DNA of 58,217 bases from Gammaproteobacteria bacterium (GTDB lineage Bacteria > Pseudomonadota > Gammaproteobacteria > SZUA-229), in the NCBI GenBank assembly GCA_022340645.1, contig JAJDNP010000036.1, positions 1 through 58,217 of the forward strand, given 5' to 3'. Positions within the stretch are counted from its first letter, which is position 1, and each line of letters opens with the position of its first letter. Position numbers and translations under genes: made by a program. The notes under the pieces were generated by a model. That model saw only the letters and a program-made list of their open reading frames with translations. It had not been told where the DNA came from and did no database searches. Positions 1 to 6,666 of the stretch are shown one piece after another.

Positions 1-77
1 TTCACCAGGCGAACAATACCAAAAACGATACTGAAAAATATCAGCAGAGCGGTAATGATAACCGTGATATCAGCCAT
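1..77 (-). CDS. mrpF: Mrp Na+/H+ antiporter subunit F, N-terminal part (runs off the window)
   Basis: Only the first 25 codons are inside the window. They read MADITVIITALLIFFSI and continue as one hydrophobic segment ending FGIVRLV, which fits the first membrane helix of MrpF/MnhF. The start ATG overlaps the mrpE stop by 8 nt (ATGGCTGA), and AAAGGTG lies just upstream as ribosome binding site, so the two are translationally coupled. In Mrp complexes subunit F is a small three-helix membrane protein of the multi-subunit cation/proton antiporter. The assignment rests mostly on position directly after mrpE. Confidence 0.7.
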   Translation of the reverse strand, partial: MADITVIITALLIFFSIVFGIVRLV

Positions 78-579
78 AAATCACCTTTAAATATTTTTCA
101 AAGCGGGCAGATATTGCCTCGGTAGCTGCGACCGGATCGGTGGCAGTTATGTCTATCCAGTGTATAAACAGCGAGTCGCCTTTTATGTCTACTACCAGGG
201 TGCCCGGAGTGAGTGTAATAGAATTCGCCAGCGCCAGTCTGCCAATAGATGATTCCAGCTCGGTTTTAATTTCAACAATACCGGGTTTGATGTTGATGCG
301 GGGTGAGAACACTAATCGCATAACATTTATGTTGGCTTTAACCAGTTCGCTAATAAAAACGCCGAGGTACATGAGGTAATAAAAAATGACTTTTGGCGAC
401 CAGCGTATAACACTGTAGACTCGGGAAAAGATAGCGAATGCCAGTGCAATCGCAGCTGAAATCACGATACCCGTTATCAGGGTGTCAGTAGCAAGTGTGC
501 CATTAGCAATCACCCAGATAAGCAGCAGCGTCATCCACAGATTAATGAACTGTAATGGTATGTTAATTTTGGTTGGCAT
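70..579 (-). CDS. mrpE: Mrp Na+/H+ antiporter subunit E
   Basis: A 169-residue protein of normal MrpE/MnhE length. Two or three hydrophobic segments fill residues 8-100, followed by a soluble C-terminal half. The family pattern SITLTPGTLVVDIKGDSLFIHWID is visible around residues 118-141 in the form TPGT-hydrophobic strand-HWID. MrpE is part of the heteromultimeric Mrp antiporter in the inner membrane, which exchanges Na+ (or K+) for protons and is often linked to pH and sodium homeostasis. It is the first gene of a minus-strand operon continuing into mrpF beyond the left edge. An FNR-like box with a -10 hexamer lies about 150 nt upstream. Confidence 0.9.
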   Translation of the reverse strand: MPTKINIPLQFINLWMTLLLIWVIANGTLATDTLITGIVISAAIALAFAIFSRVYSVIRWSPKVIFYYLMYLGVFISELVKANINVMRLVFSPRINIKPGIVEIKTELESSIGRLALANSITLTPGTLVVDIKGDSLFIHWIDITATDPVAATEAISARFEKYLKVIYG

Positions 580-1064
580 GTGTACTTTTATGTACCTTCT
601 TAATTGATTATATTAAGCGTCGGTGATTGATAAATTGCGCGGAAAATTATGCGAGTGCATAACAGTGTTAAAACTGGCGGCTATCTTGTCCTGACTTTGT
701 ATCGGCTGTACGTAATATATTTTCGCCCGCATCATATACTTGATTTCAAAGTTGTTATTGACATGAATCAAACAAAAAATCAGGTCTCTGTCTGTTCAAG
801 CAGTCTGTTTTTAAAATTACTGCACTAATATAAACCACCAGTAACCTTTTTGGTGCAAAAAACAGTACTTCTTCTGCAAAAAAGTATACATATCTTACAC
901 CATACATTTATTGTGCCAAGATATATGATCTAGAATAGCAGCGAGTTTATTAAAATATTGTTACAGAATTATTAAATACTTAATGTGTGGCTTAAACATT
1001 GTATATGTGTAATATACTCTGCGGTTATTTCCTTTTAACTTGGTCACAAAGAGAAACTGATTCG
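580..1064. other. Divergent intergenic region between mrpE and gnd
   Basis: AT-rich, non-coding. It holds the FNR-like promoter listed separately (731-771). Near 836-855 there is a CACCA-N10-TGGTG inverted pair inside CCTTTTTGGTGCAAAA, reminiscent of NtrC half-sites. A weak -24/-12-like string, TGGCTTAAACATTGTA, sits near 986-1001; its -12 element is GT rather than GC. I do not call a sigma54 promoter for gnd from this. Confidence 0.5.
731..771 (-). promoter_or_regulatory. FNR-like box with -10 element, reading toward mrpE
   Basis: On the minus strand TTGATTCATGTCAA (771-758) matches the FNR/ANR consensus TTGAT-N4-ATCAA at 9 of 10 positions. TATGAT (736-731) follows after 21 nt, the spacing expected of a class II FNR promoter (box centred near -41.5). 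On the plus strand there is no -10 at that distance, so control of mrpE is favoured over gnd. The predicted transcript start is near 724. Confidence 0.5.
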
Positions 1065-2516
1065 ATGGAAAAAGCAGATATTGGTCTGATTGGACTGGCA
1101 GTCATGGGGCAAAACCTTGTTCTGAACATGGCTGATCATGGTTATAGAGTTGCAGTGTTTAACCGTACCACCAGCAAGGTGGATGAGTTTCTGGACGGGC
1201 CGGCGAAAGGCACAACGGTTATTGGTACCCACAGTATGGAACAGCTGGTTGCTTCGCTGCAGACACCGCGCAAGGTCATGCTGATGGTCAAGGCCGGCAG
1301 TGTGGTTGATCACTTTATCGATATGCTGGTACCGCTGCTTGAGCCGGGTGATGTAATCATTGATGGCGGCAACTCCCACTACCCGGACAGCACCCGGCGC
1401 ACGGCTTATCTCAGAGAAAAAGGTTTGCGTTTTATCGGTACCGGTATCTCCGGCGGCGAGGAAGGTGCTCGCAACGGACCATCGATCATGCCGGGCGGCG
1501 ATGCCGAAGCATGGCCACTGGTGAAAGACATTTTCCAGTCAATTTCGGCAAAGGTTGATGGTGAGCCCTGCTGCCAGTGGGTAGGACAGGACGGTGCCGG
1601 TCATTTCGTGAAGATGGTGCATAACGGTATCGAGTACGGCGATATGCAGTTAATCTGCGAGGCGTACTCACTGATGGAAAAGGCGCTGGGTAAAAGCTGT
1701 GACGAAATGCATGAAGTGTTCAAACAATGGAACAGCGGTGTGCTGGATTCCTACCTGATTGATATTACCAAAGACATCCTGGCGATGAAGGATGAAGATG
1801 GTGAACCGCTGCTGGATAAAATACTCGATACTGCCGGCCAGAAAGGCACCGGCAAATGGACGGGTATCAGTGCGCTGGATCTAGGTGTGCCGTTGACTCT
1901 GATCGGTGAGGCCGTGTTTGCACGGGTTCTGTCATCATTAAAGGATGAACGGGTAAGGGCGTCTGCGATACTCGGGCCGCGACCGGCGGCATCGCCAGCC
2001 GGCACTGATGAGGAAAATATCAATGCACTTCGTGACGCGCTGTATGCCTCCAAGATCATTTCATATGCACAGGGTTTTATGCTGATGTCTGAAGCAGCAA
2101 AAGAATTTGGCTGGCAGCTCAATTATGGAGAAATCGCGTTGATGTGGCGCGGTGGTTGCATTATCCGCAGCACATTCCTTGGTAACATTAAAGAGGCGTA
2201 TGATAATAATCCTCAGCTGGAAAACCTGGCGCTTGATGCGTTCTTTACGACCGCACTTAAATCCGCAGAAAAAGGCTGGCGCAAGGCGGTGATACTGGCT
2301 GTAGAATCCGGTATTCCAGCGCCTGCGTTTGCTTCGGCGCTGGCTTACTTCGATGGTTACAGAAGTGAACGCCTGCCGGCTAATATGCTGCAGGCCCAGC
2401 GCGATTACTTTGGCGCTCACACCTATGAGCGAATTGACAAACCGCGCGGCGAATATTTCCATACCGACTGGACCGGGCACGGCGGCAAGGTGGCATCAAC
2501 AACATACGAGGTCTGA
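1065..2516 (+). CDS. gnd: 6-phosphogluconate dehydrogenase, decarboxylating (NADP+)
   Basis: Oxidatively decarboxylates 6-phosphogluconate to ribulose-5-phosphate, the last oxidative step of the pentose-phosphate pathway. The start at 1065 (MEKADIGLIGL) is chosen because the Rossmann motif GLAVMGQN begins within ten residues and GAGA lies upstream; the frame is open to 999 but the extension is not family-like. At 483 residues it is the usual long form. NRTT after the second strand indicates NADP+ binding. GISGGEEGARNGPSIMPGG and the catalytic stretch GHFVKMVHNGIEYGDMQ (Lys and Asn) are intact. The other oxidative-branch genes, zwf and pgl, lie 46 kb away at 47854-50039. Confidence 0.97.
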   Translation: MEKADIGLIGLAVMGQNLVLNMADHGYRVAVFNRTTSKVDEFLDGPAKGTTVIGTHSMEQLVASLQTPRKVMLMVKAGSVVDHFIDMLVPLLEPGDVIIDGGNSHYPDSTRRTAYLREKGLRFIGTGISGGEEGARNGPSIMPGGDAEAWPLVKDIFQSISAKVDGEPCCQWVGQDGAGHFVKMVHNGIEYGDMQLICEAYSLMEKALGKSCDEMHEVFKQWNSGVLDSYLIDITKDILAMKDEDGEPLLDKILDTAGQKGTGKWTGISALDLGVPLTLIGEAVFARVLSSLKDERVRASAILGPRPAASPAGTDEENINALRDALYASKIISYAQGFMLMSEAAKEFGWQLNYGEIALMWRGGCIIRSTFLGNIKEAYDNNPQLENLALDAFFTTALKSAEKGWRKAVILAVESGIPAPAFASALAYFDGYRSERLPANMLQAQRDYFGAHTYERIDKPRGEYFHTDWTGHGGKVASTTYEV

Positions 2517-2581
2517 CCCGCCTGGTAGTGCTGTTTTCGCTGCCGCTCCTGCTTATCGTCAATAACGGCGGTTAACTCAGC

Positions 2582-3085
2582 TTATAGACCGAATGCTTCG
2601 ACTGCCCAGCTGACACCGCCAACGGCTGCTTCCGGATGTTTGTGATGAATGAAGTCTTCAATTTCAGCGACACGGCTATATGGGACATCAATCATCAACA
2701 ATATTTCGCCATGTGATAATGCATCGTTGAACTCTGTGATATGTACATTAGGCACATGAACAACGAACTGTTCGCCTGCTATAAAAGTGGCAGCCATGAC
2801 CGCCAGCGGTAGCAGTGACCAGCCGTAATTACCAGCTACTAATTCATAAGCGAATGCGCCCAGTGCAATTGCAAACAAGACCAGGTTTGCGCTCCATAAC
2901 AGGCGCTCGATTAGAAATGCAGTGTCGTTTCTCTGTCGTCTGGTTGCCTGTGGCAGGGTTTTGAGCTCGATATTTCGTGCAACGGCATGAATTCGCCGCT
3001 CCGGGATATCGCGACTAAGCAATTCATCTACAACACTTTGAGCATGCGGTTCATCGGGAAATAAAAAAAATACTCTTCTTAACAT
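2582..3085 (-). CDS. Unknown inner-membrane protein with a split alpha/beta domain
   Basis: 167 residues, function unknown. The start at 3085 (MLRRVFFLFPDEPHA) is set by a near-perfect AAGGAGGT 6 nt upstream; the open frame extends to 3211 but with no such site. Residues 1-50 look like a beta-alpha-beta half domain (FFLFPDEPHAQSVVDELL). Two hydrophobic helices follow (roughly residues 65-110), then a second half domain with ILLMIDVPYSRVAEIEDFI. This helix-split ferredoxin-like arrangement resembles DUF1269/general-stress-protein-17M-type proteins, but I cannot confirm the family. It ends 65 nt beyond the convergent gnd stop. Confidence 0.7.
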   Translation of the reverse strand: MLRRVFFLFPDEPHAQSVVDELLSRDIPERRIHAVARNIELKTLPQATRRQRNDTAFLIERLLWSANLVLFAIALGAFAYELVAGNYGWSLLPLAVMAATFIAGEQFVVHVPNVHITEFNDALSHGEILLMIDVPYSRVAEIEDFIHHKHPEAAVGGVSWAVEAFGL

Positions 3086-3179
3086 AGCACACCTCCTTAA
3101 AATGGGTGCTGACCCTGTTGCCAACATCCCTGTAAACAAAGGAGTCTGATTCAATGATATCTCTGATAACTTTAGTTTG

Positions 3180-3389
3180 TTAACCCTGGGCGACGTAATT
3201 GTCAGAATCATCGCCCATCAACACTTTCCTGTGTTCCATTTCCAGATCCATATAGATTTTTTTGTTTTCTTCATTCTCGAAGTAAATTTCCAGGCCATTG
3301 TCACCATCACCTTCATATAAGCAGGGGTGGCTTTCGTAGTCTGGTACATCGTGCAATGAAACAGGGTCTGTTGTGGTGCGAATGTGCAT
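3180..3389 (-). CDS. Small acidic hypothetical protein
   Basis: 69 residues, rich in Asp/Glu, with no signal peptide or membrane segment. The core reads GLEIYFENEENKKIYMDLEM. A strong ribosome binding site (GGAGGACATAATC before ATG) supports translation. I do not recognise the family. It lies upstream of the membrane-protein gene at 2582-3085 on the same strand with about 95 nt between them, so they may be co-transcribed. Confidence 0.6.
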   Translation of the reverse strand: MHIRTTTDPVSLHDVPDYESHPCLYEGDGDNGLEIYFENEENKKIYMDLEMEHRKVLMGDDSDNYVAQG

Positions 3390-3527
3390 GATTATGTCCT
3401 CCAGTTGGATACACTACCTATGATAAATAACCAAGTAGAATAGTCAAGAATTATTGTATCGTTGCTACCGAGTAAAGTGATGATACGGGCACAAGCTGCC
3501 GATGGTGTTAATTCAACACCTGGCGTG

Positions 3528-3838
3528 TGTCCTTAAGCCGTATATTTCACAGCAACGCTGCAAGTATCACTTAACATTATGATTACTTAGAGATGCTCAG
3601 CTATATTAGAAAAGTACTCTATCAACCTGACAACGCTATGCAGTTTTTGCCATAAAATATTTTTATTGCATATCAGCGGCCCCATGTTTAATTTATTATG
3701 GGAATTATTTACCTGTAACCATAGCGATGGCTATGCCCAAAACGTCATCCCGGGGAGAATCGGCCAGACTGATTCACTGAGCAAACGAATAATTATTCTC
3801 CTCATTGTCGGCATTGCTATGAAATATACGGATTAAGT
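3528..3838 (+). repeat. MITE-like element, copy A
   Basis: About 310 bp with imperfect terminal inverted repeats: TTAAGCCGTATATTTCACAG at the left, and at the right the complement of TTAATCCGTATATTTCATAG. Internal blocks shared with copies B (6341-6632) and C (21988-22298) include TATCACTTAACATTATGATT, GCTATGCAGTTTTTGCC, CAGCGGCCCCA, and a central block around CTGTAACCATAGCGATGG. No open reading frame. The inner stem that pairs in B and C is eroded here. The rest of the gap 3390-4018 holds only the terminator at 3943-3964. Confidence 0.75.
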
Positions 3839-3942
3839 TGATTTATATCTGCTGGAATTGAACAGTTGAAAACAATCGAGTTTCAGGCAGCTGGCTGATA
3901 GATCCTGGAAAAGTGACCACAACGAATCATCCAGATAAACGA

Positions 3943-3964
3943 AGCCCCGCTCGATGGCGGGGCT
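3943..3964. terminator. Hairpin downstream of the PEP-CTERM gene
   Basis: AGCCCCGC (3943-3950) and GCGGGGCT (3957-3964) form a perfect 8-bp GC-rich stem with a 6-nt loop. In the minus direction it is followed by only a short T-rich tract (TCGTTT), so it is a weak intrinsic terminator or mRNA 3-prime stabiliser for the gene ending at 4019. Confidence 0.6.
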
Positions 3965-4018
3965 GCGAATGCATAATTTCAAGTTAATGTTAATTTACTT
4001 CCTGTAACAAGCAGATCC

Positions 4019-4699
4019 TTATGCTGTTTCTTTACGGCGGTTAGCCACCATACCTACCAGGCCTATGCCCATAAGTAAAAGTATAGATGGTTCCGGTACT
4101 ACACTGATTGTACTGGATAAATACAGATCGTAATTACTACGAAGATAATTTGGATTGCCGCCAACCATATTTCGTTGCTTCAGGAAGAAACCCGAGTCTG
4201 GACGTTCATCACTCAACAACAGGTTAATTGTTGCTGTCTGATTGCCACCCAGCAGGAAGTCCCAGCCCATAGCCATGGAGATATCACTTAGACCGGAAAC
4301 ACCAATGCTGTTCTCCAGTGTATTAACATCGAAATTATCGAATATATCGCCTGCGGGATCATCGATCTCCCAGCTCTGTCCGCTGGCCGCAACACCCGAA
4401 GTCGATCCGATCTCATTATCGAATGTATAGCTGCCAATATCATGGTCGAAGAAGGCAGTAAAATTGTGGCTACCAGCACCGCTAAAGGTGGCGCTAATGG
4501 TACCCAGGCCAGTGCTCATATCGAAAAGGCTGAGATCAACGCCAGCAGGCACCGCTTCACCCCCTGGCTTTATATATGAACTTACGCCGTCGATATTGAT
4601 GTCAAATTCATAAAGATCGACTGTTGGTGTTGCCTGTGCGGACAGACTGGATAAACCCAGCAGGGCTGCAGCAGGCCATAATAATAATTTAGTTTTCAT
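4019..4699 (-). CDS. PEP-CTERM sorting-domain exported protein
   Basis: 226 residues. The start at 4699 (MKTKLLLWPAAALLG) has GGAGAAATTGAA upstream; the frame is open to 4729. A signal peptide ends near SAQA. The middle is acidic and beta-rich with no recognised catalytic domain. The C-terminus has the full tripartite exosortase signal: VPEPS, a hydrophobic helix (ILLLMGIGLVGMV), then ANRRK. Such proteins are processed by an EpsH/XrtA-type exosortase and are usually associated with exopolysaccharide or biofilm matrix. The exosortase is not in this window. A sigma54-type promoter lies 55 nt upstream. The cargo function is unknown. Confidence 0.9.
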   Translation of the reverse strand: MKTKLLLWPAAALLGLSSLSAQATPTVDLYEFDINIDGVSSYIKPGGEAVPAGVDLSLFDMSTGLGTISATFSGAGSHNFTAFFDHDIGSYTFDNEIGSTSGVAASGQSWEIDDPAGDIFDNFDVNTLENSIGVSGLSDISMAMGWDFLLGGNQTATINLLLSDERPDSGFFLKQRNMVGGNPNYLRSNYDLYLSSTISVVPEPSILLLMGIGLVGMVANRRKETA

Positions 4700-4753
4700 T
4701 TCAATTTCTCCAAAATAATTTGAGTACATTTAACATTTGCTCGCTTACACTAA

Positions 4754-4769
4754 TGCAGATGGCATGCCA
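4754..4769 (-). promoter_or_regulatory. Sigma54-type -24/-12 promoter for the PEP-CTERM gene
   Basis: On the minus strand 4769-4754 reads TGGCATGCCATCTGCA. The GG (-24) and GC (-12) doublets are exactly 10 nt apart, and TGGCA and TGCA are kept. Transcription would start near 4743, giving a leader of about 44 nt. RpoN promoters upstream of PEP-CTERM genes, under PrsK/PrsR-type control, are known from other proteobacteria. Confidence 0.6.
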
Positions 4770-5313
4770 ACCAGGTTAAATTCGCTAACTATATGTATTC
4801 TTTGATGTTATTCAACGCTGTAATGAATAAAAAATAATCGTTATATGTAAAAGAAATGACACTAACGTCATCTGGCAAACACTTTCTGGAATATGCATTG
4901 AATTATTGATACATATTTATATTGGTTACTGCATATATGGAGTGACTTTATTCTGACCTGGCCGTCGAATGTCGATAATTATTACGTCATTGAGATAAAT
5001 CGGACCGCACAGCGATGCTTTGACCACCTCAGTTGTGCCCGAAGCATGTTTTGAGTTATCAGTGTGTCTGAATGTATACTCATGCGAATTGGTGATTTGA
5101 GCATTGTGAATATCACATGGTTGGCGATGAATGTGATGAGTGGCAAGCAAAAGAGTCTGCCAGATATATCCCTGATTGTGGTAATACGTTGTGCTTCACG
5201 GTTTGGTTGCATCAGAATGCAAACTTGTTAAGCTGGTGCGGGGTTGATAGTACCCGGCCCGCTAATATCGCGGTTCGGTTATGGTTGTCGTTTTGAATAC
5301 AGCAGGAAATATA
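4770..5313. other. Intergenic region with no gene I can support
   Basis: AT-rich. A short interrupted inverted pair TGACACTAACGTCA lies near 4857. Two overlapping minus-strand frames (4926-5150 and 4982-5212) have no family resemblance, and I saw no convincing ribosome binding site for them; I do not call them. No clear promoter or metal-responsive operator was recognised upstream of the metal exporter. Confidence 0.4.
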
Positions 5314-6267
5314 ATGCACTCACACACTTTAAAAAACTGGCAACACAGTCACGATTTTTCGGTTAATAACGAGACGGCTGAACAACGGACGCAATATGTC
5401 CTGGTCCTTACCGCCATAACCATGGTTGTGGAGATTATTGCTGGCAGTGTTTATGGTTCAATGGCTCTGCTCGCCGATGGCTGGCACATGGGCACCCATG
5501 TAGCCGCATTTTTCATCGCGGTTTTTGCTTATCGTTATGCGCGCAAACATGCGCACAATCCTGCATATGCATTCGGTACAGGAAAAGTTAATGTGCTCGG
5601 CGGCTTTGCCAGTGCAACTGCTTTAGCAGTGGTAGCATTAGTTATGTTAGTTGAATCACTGCAAAGAATGTTTGCGCCGCATGCTATCCATTTTAATGAA
5701 GCCATTTTTGTCGCATGCATCGGTTTATTAATTAATGTGGTAAGCGCCCTGCTGCTGAAGGATAATCATAGCCACGCGCATCATCACGAACATGAACATC
5801 ATCACGATCACCATCATCATGACCATAACTTGAGAGCCGCCTACCTGCATGTGCTGGCAGATGCGATGACGTCCGTGCTTGCCATCGTGGCGCTTGTCTC
5901 AGGCAAATATCTGGGATGGAACTGGCTGGATCCAGTCATGGGCATCGTTGGCGCAATCATTATTACACGCTGGTCATATGGGCTGCTGAAGCAGACCAGC
6001 CCAATATTACTTGATGCAAGTATTGATGAAAATTATAAGCAGGCGATCAGGGAATCAATCGAGAGTGATGCCGATAACAGGGTTTCTGATATTCACGTGT
6101 GGAAGGTAGGCGCCAATCATTATGCGGCAATAATAGCGCTGGTAACGCATTTTCCTAATTCAACGGAGTATTACAAGGGCCTGCTGAGTAACTTTCACAA
6201 GTTGTCCCATGTCACCATAGAGGTAAATGAATGCAGAGATGAACCCTGCATAGCATTAAACCGGTAG
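5314..6267 (+). CDS. dmeF: Cation diffusion facilitator, DmeF-like Co2+/Ni2+ (divalent metal) exporter
   Basis: 317 residues. The start at 5314 (MHSHTLKNWQHSHDF) is chosen for AGGA 7 nt upstream; the frame opens at 5281. Six transmembrane segments are visible. Helix II carries LLADGWHMGTH, whose Asp/His pair is the metal site and whose GWHM form fits the DmeF branch. Between helices IV and V is a long histidine loop (SHAHHHEHEHHHDHHHHDH, residues about 161-179). Helix V has HVLADAMTSVLA, the second half of the metal site. A cytoplasmic C-terminal domain (SDIHVWKVGANHYAAII) follows. It exports divalent metal from the cytoplasm in exchange for protons. The exact metal cannot be told from sequence. 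It stands alone on the plus strand. Confidence 0.85.
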   Translation: MHSHTLKNWQHSHDFSVNNETAEQRTQYVLVLTAITMVVEIIAGSVYGSMALLADGWHMGTHVAAFFIAVFAYRYARKHAHNPAYAFGTGKVNVLGGFASATALAVVALVMLVESLQRMFAPHAIHFNEAIFVACIGLLINVVSALLLKDNHSHAHHHEHEHHHDHHHHDHNLRAAYLHVLADAMTSVLAIVALVSGKYLGWNWLDPVMGIVGAIIITRWSYGLLKQTSPILLDASIDENYKQAIRESIESDADNRVSDIHVWKVGANHYAAIIALVTHFPNSTEYYKGLLSNFHKLSHVTIEVNECRDEPCIALNR

Positions 6268-6340
6268 TACATTGCCTGATATAACTGAACTCTATATAGG
6301 TAACAGGAGAAGGTTATTAATAATTATATCGTATCACTAC

Positions 6341-6632
6341 TGTCCCATTAAACCCGGATATTTCATAGCAATACAGAATTATGGGGCCATGTCTTTTTAA
6401 CATTGGTCAGCGAGTCAGTTTGGCCGATTCGCCCCAGGATGACATTATGGGCATAGCCATAGCTATGGTTACAGGCGAATCGGTCCCAAAATAAATCAAA
6501 CTTGGGGCCGCTGAGATCCAAAGAAAATATTTTCTGGCAAAAACTGTATAGCGATGCCAGCTATCTTAACGGGAGAGCAGTCAGCGTAGTGATGTTTTCC
6601 AGGCCCGCTGCCATCATCAACGGCCGGCAGTT
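6341..6632 (-). repeat. MITE-like element, copy B (inverted)
   Basis: Same family as 3528-3838 and 21988-22298, in reverse orientation. The clean end is at 6341 (TGTCCCATTAAACCCGGATA). The other end, near 6588-6632, is eroded. Inner stem: CCGATTCGCC (6424-6433) pairs perfectly with GGCGAATCGG (6474-6483) around CCATAGCTATGG. It fills the gap between the metal exporter and the citrate-lyase large-subunit gene, which ends at 6667. Confidence 0.75.
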
Positions 6633-6666
6633 AATGATTTCTGAGCGCCAGTAAAACGGCCGTTGT

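Noticed and set aside
986-1001. TGGCTTAAACATTGTA as a sigma54 promoter for gnd
   Set aside because: The -12 doublet is GT rather than GC and several other consensus positions fail.
4926-5212. Two overlapping minus-strand frames of about 75 codons
   Set aside because: No recognised family, no convincing ribosome binding site, and AT-rich composition like the surrounding gap.
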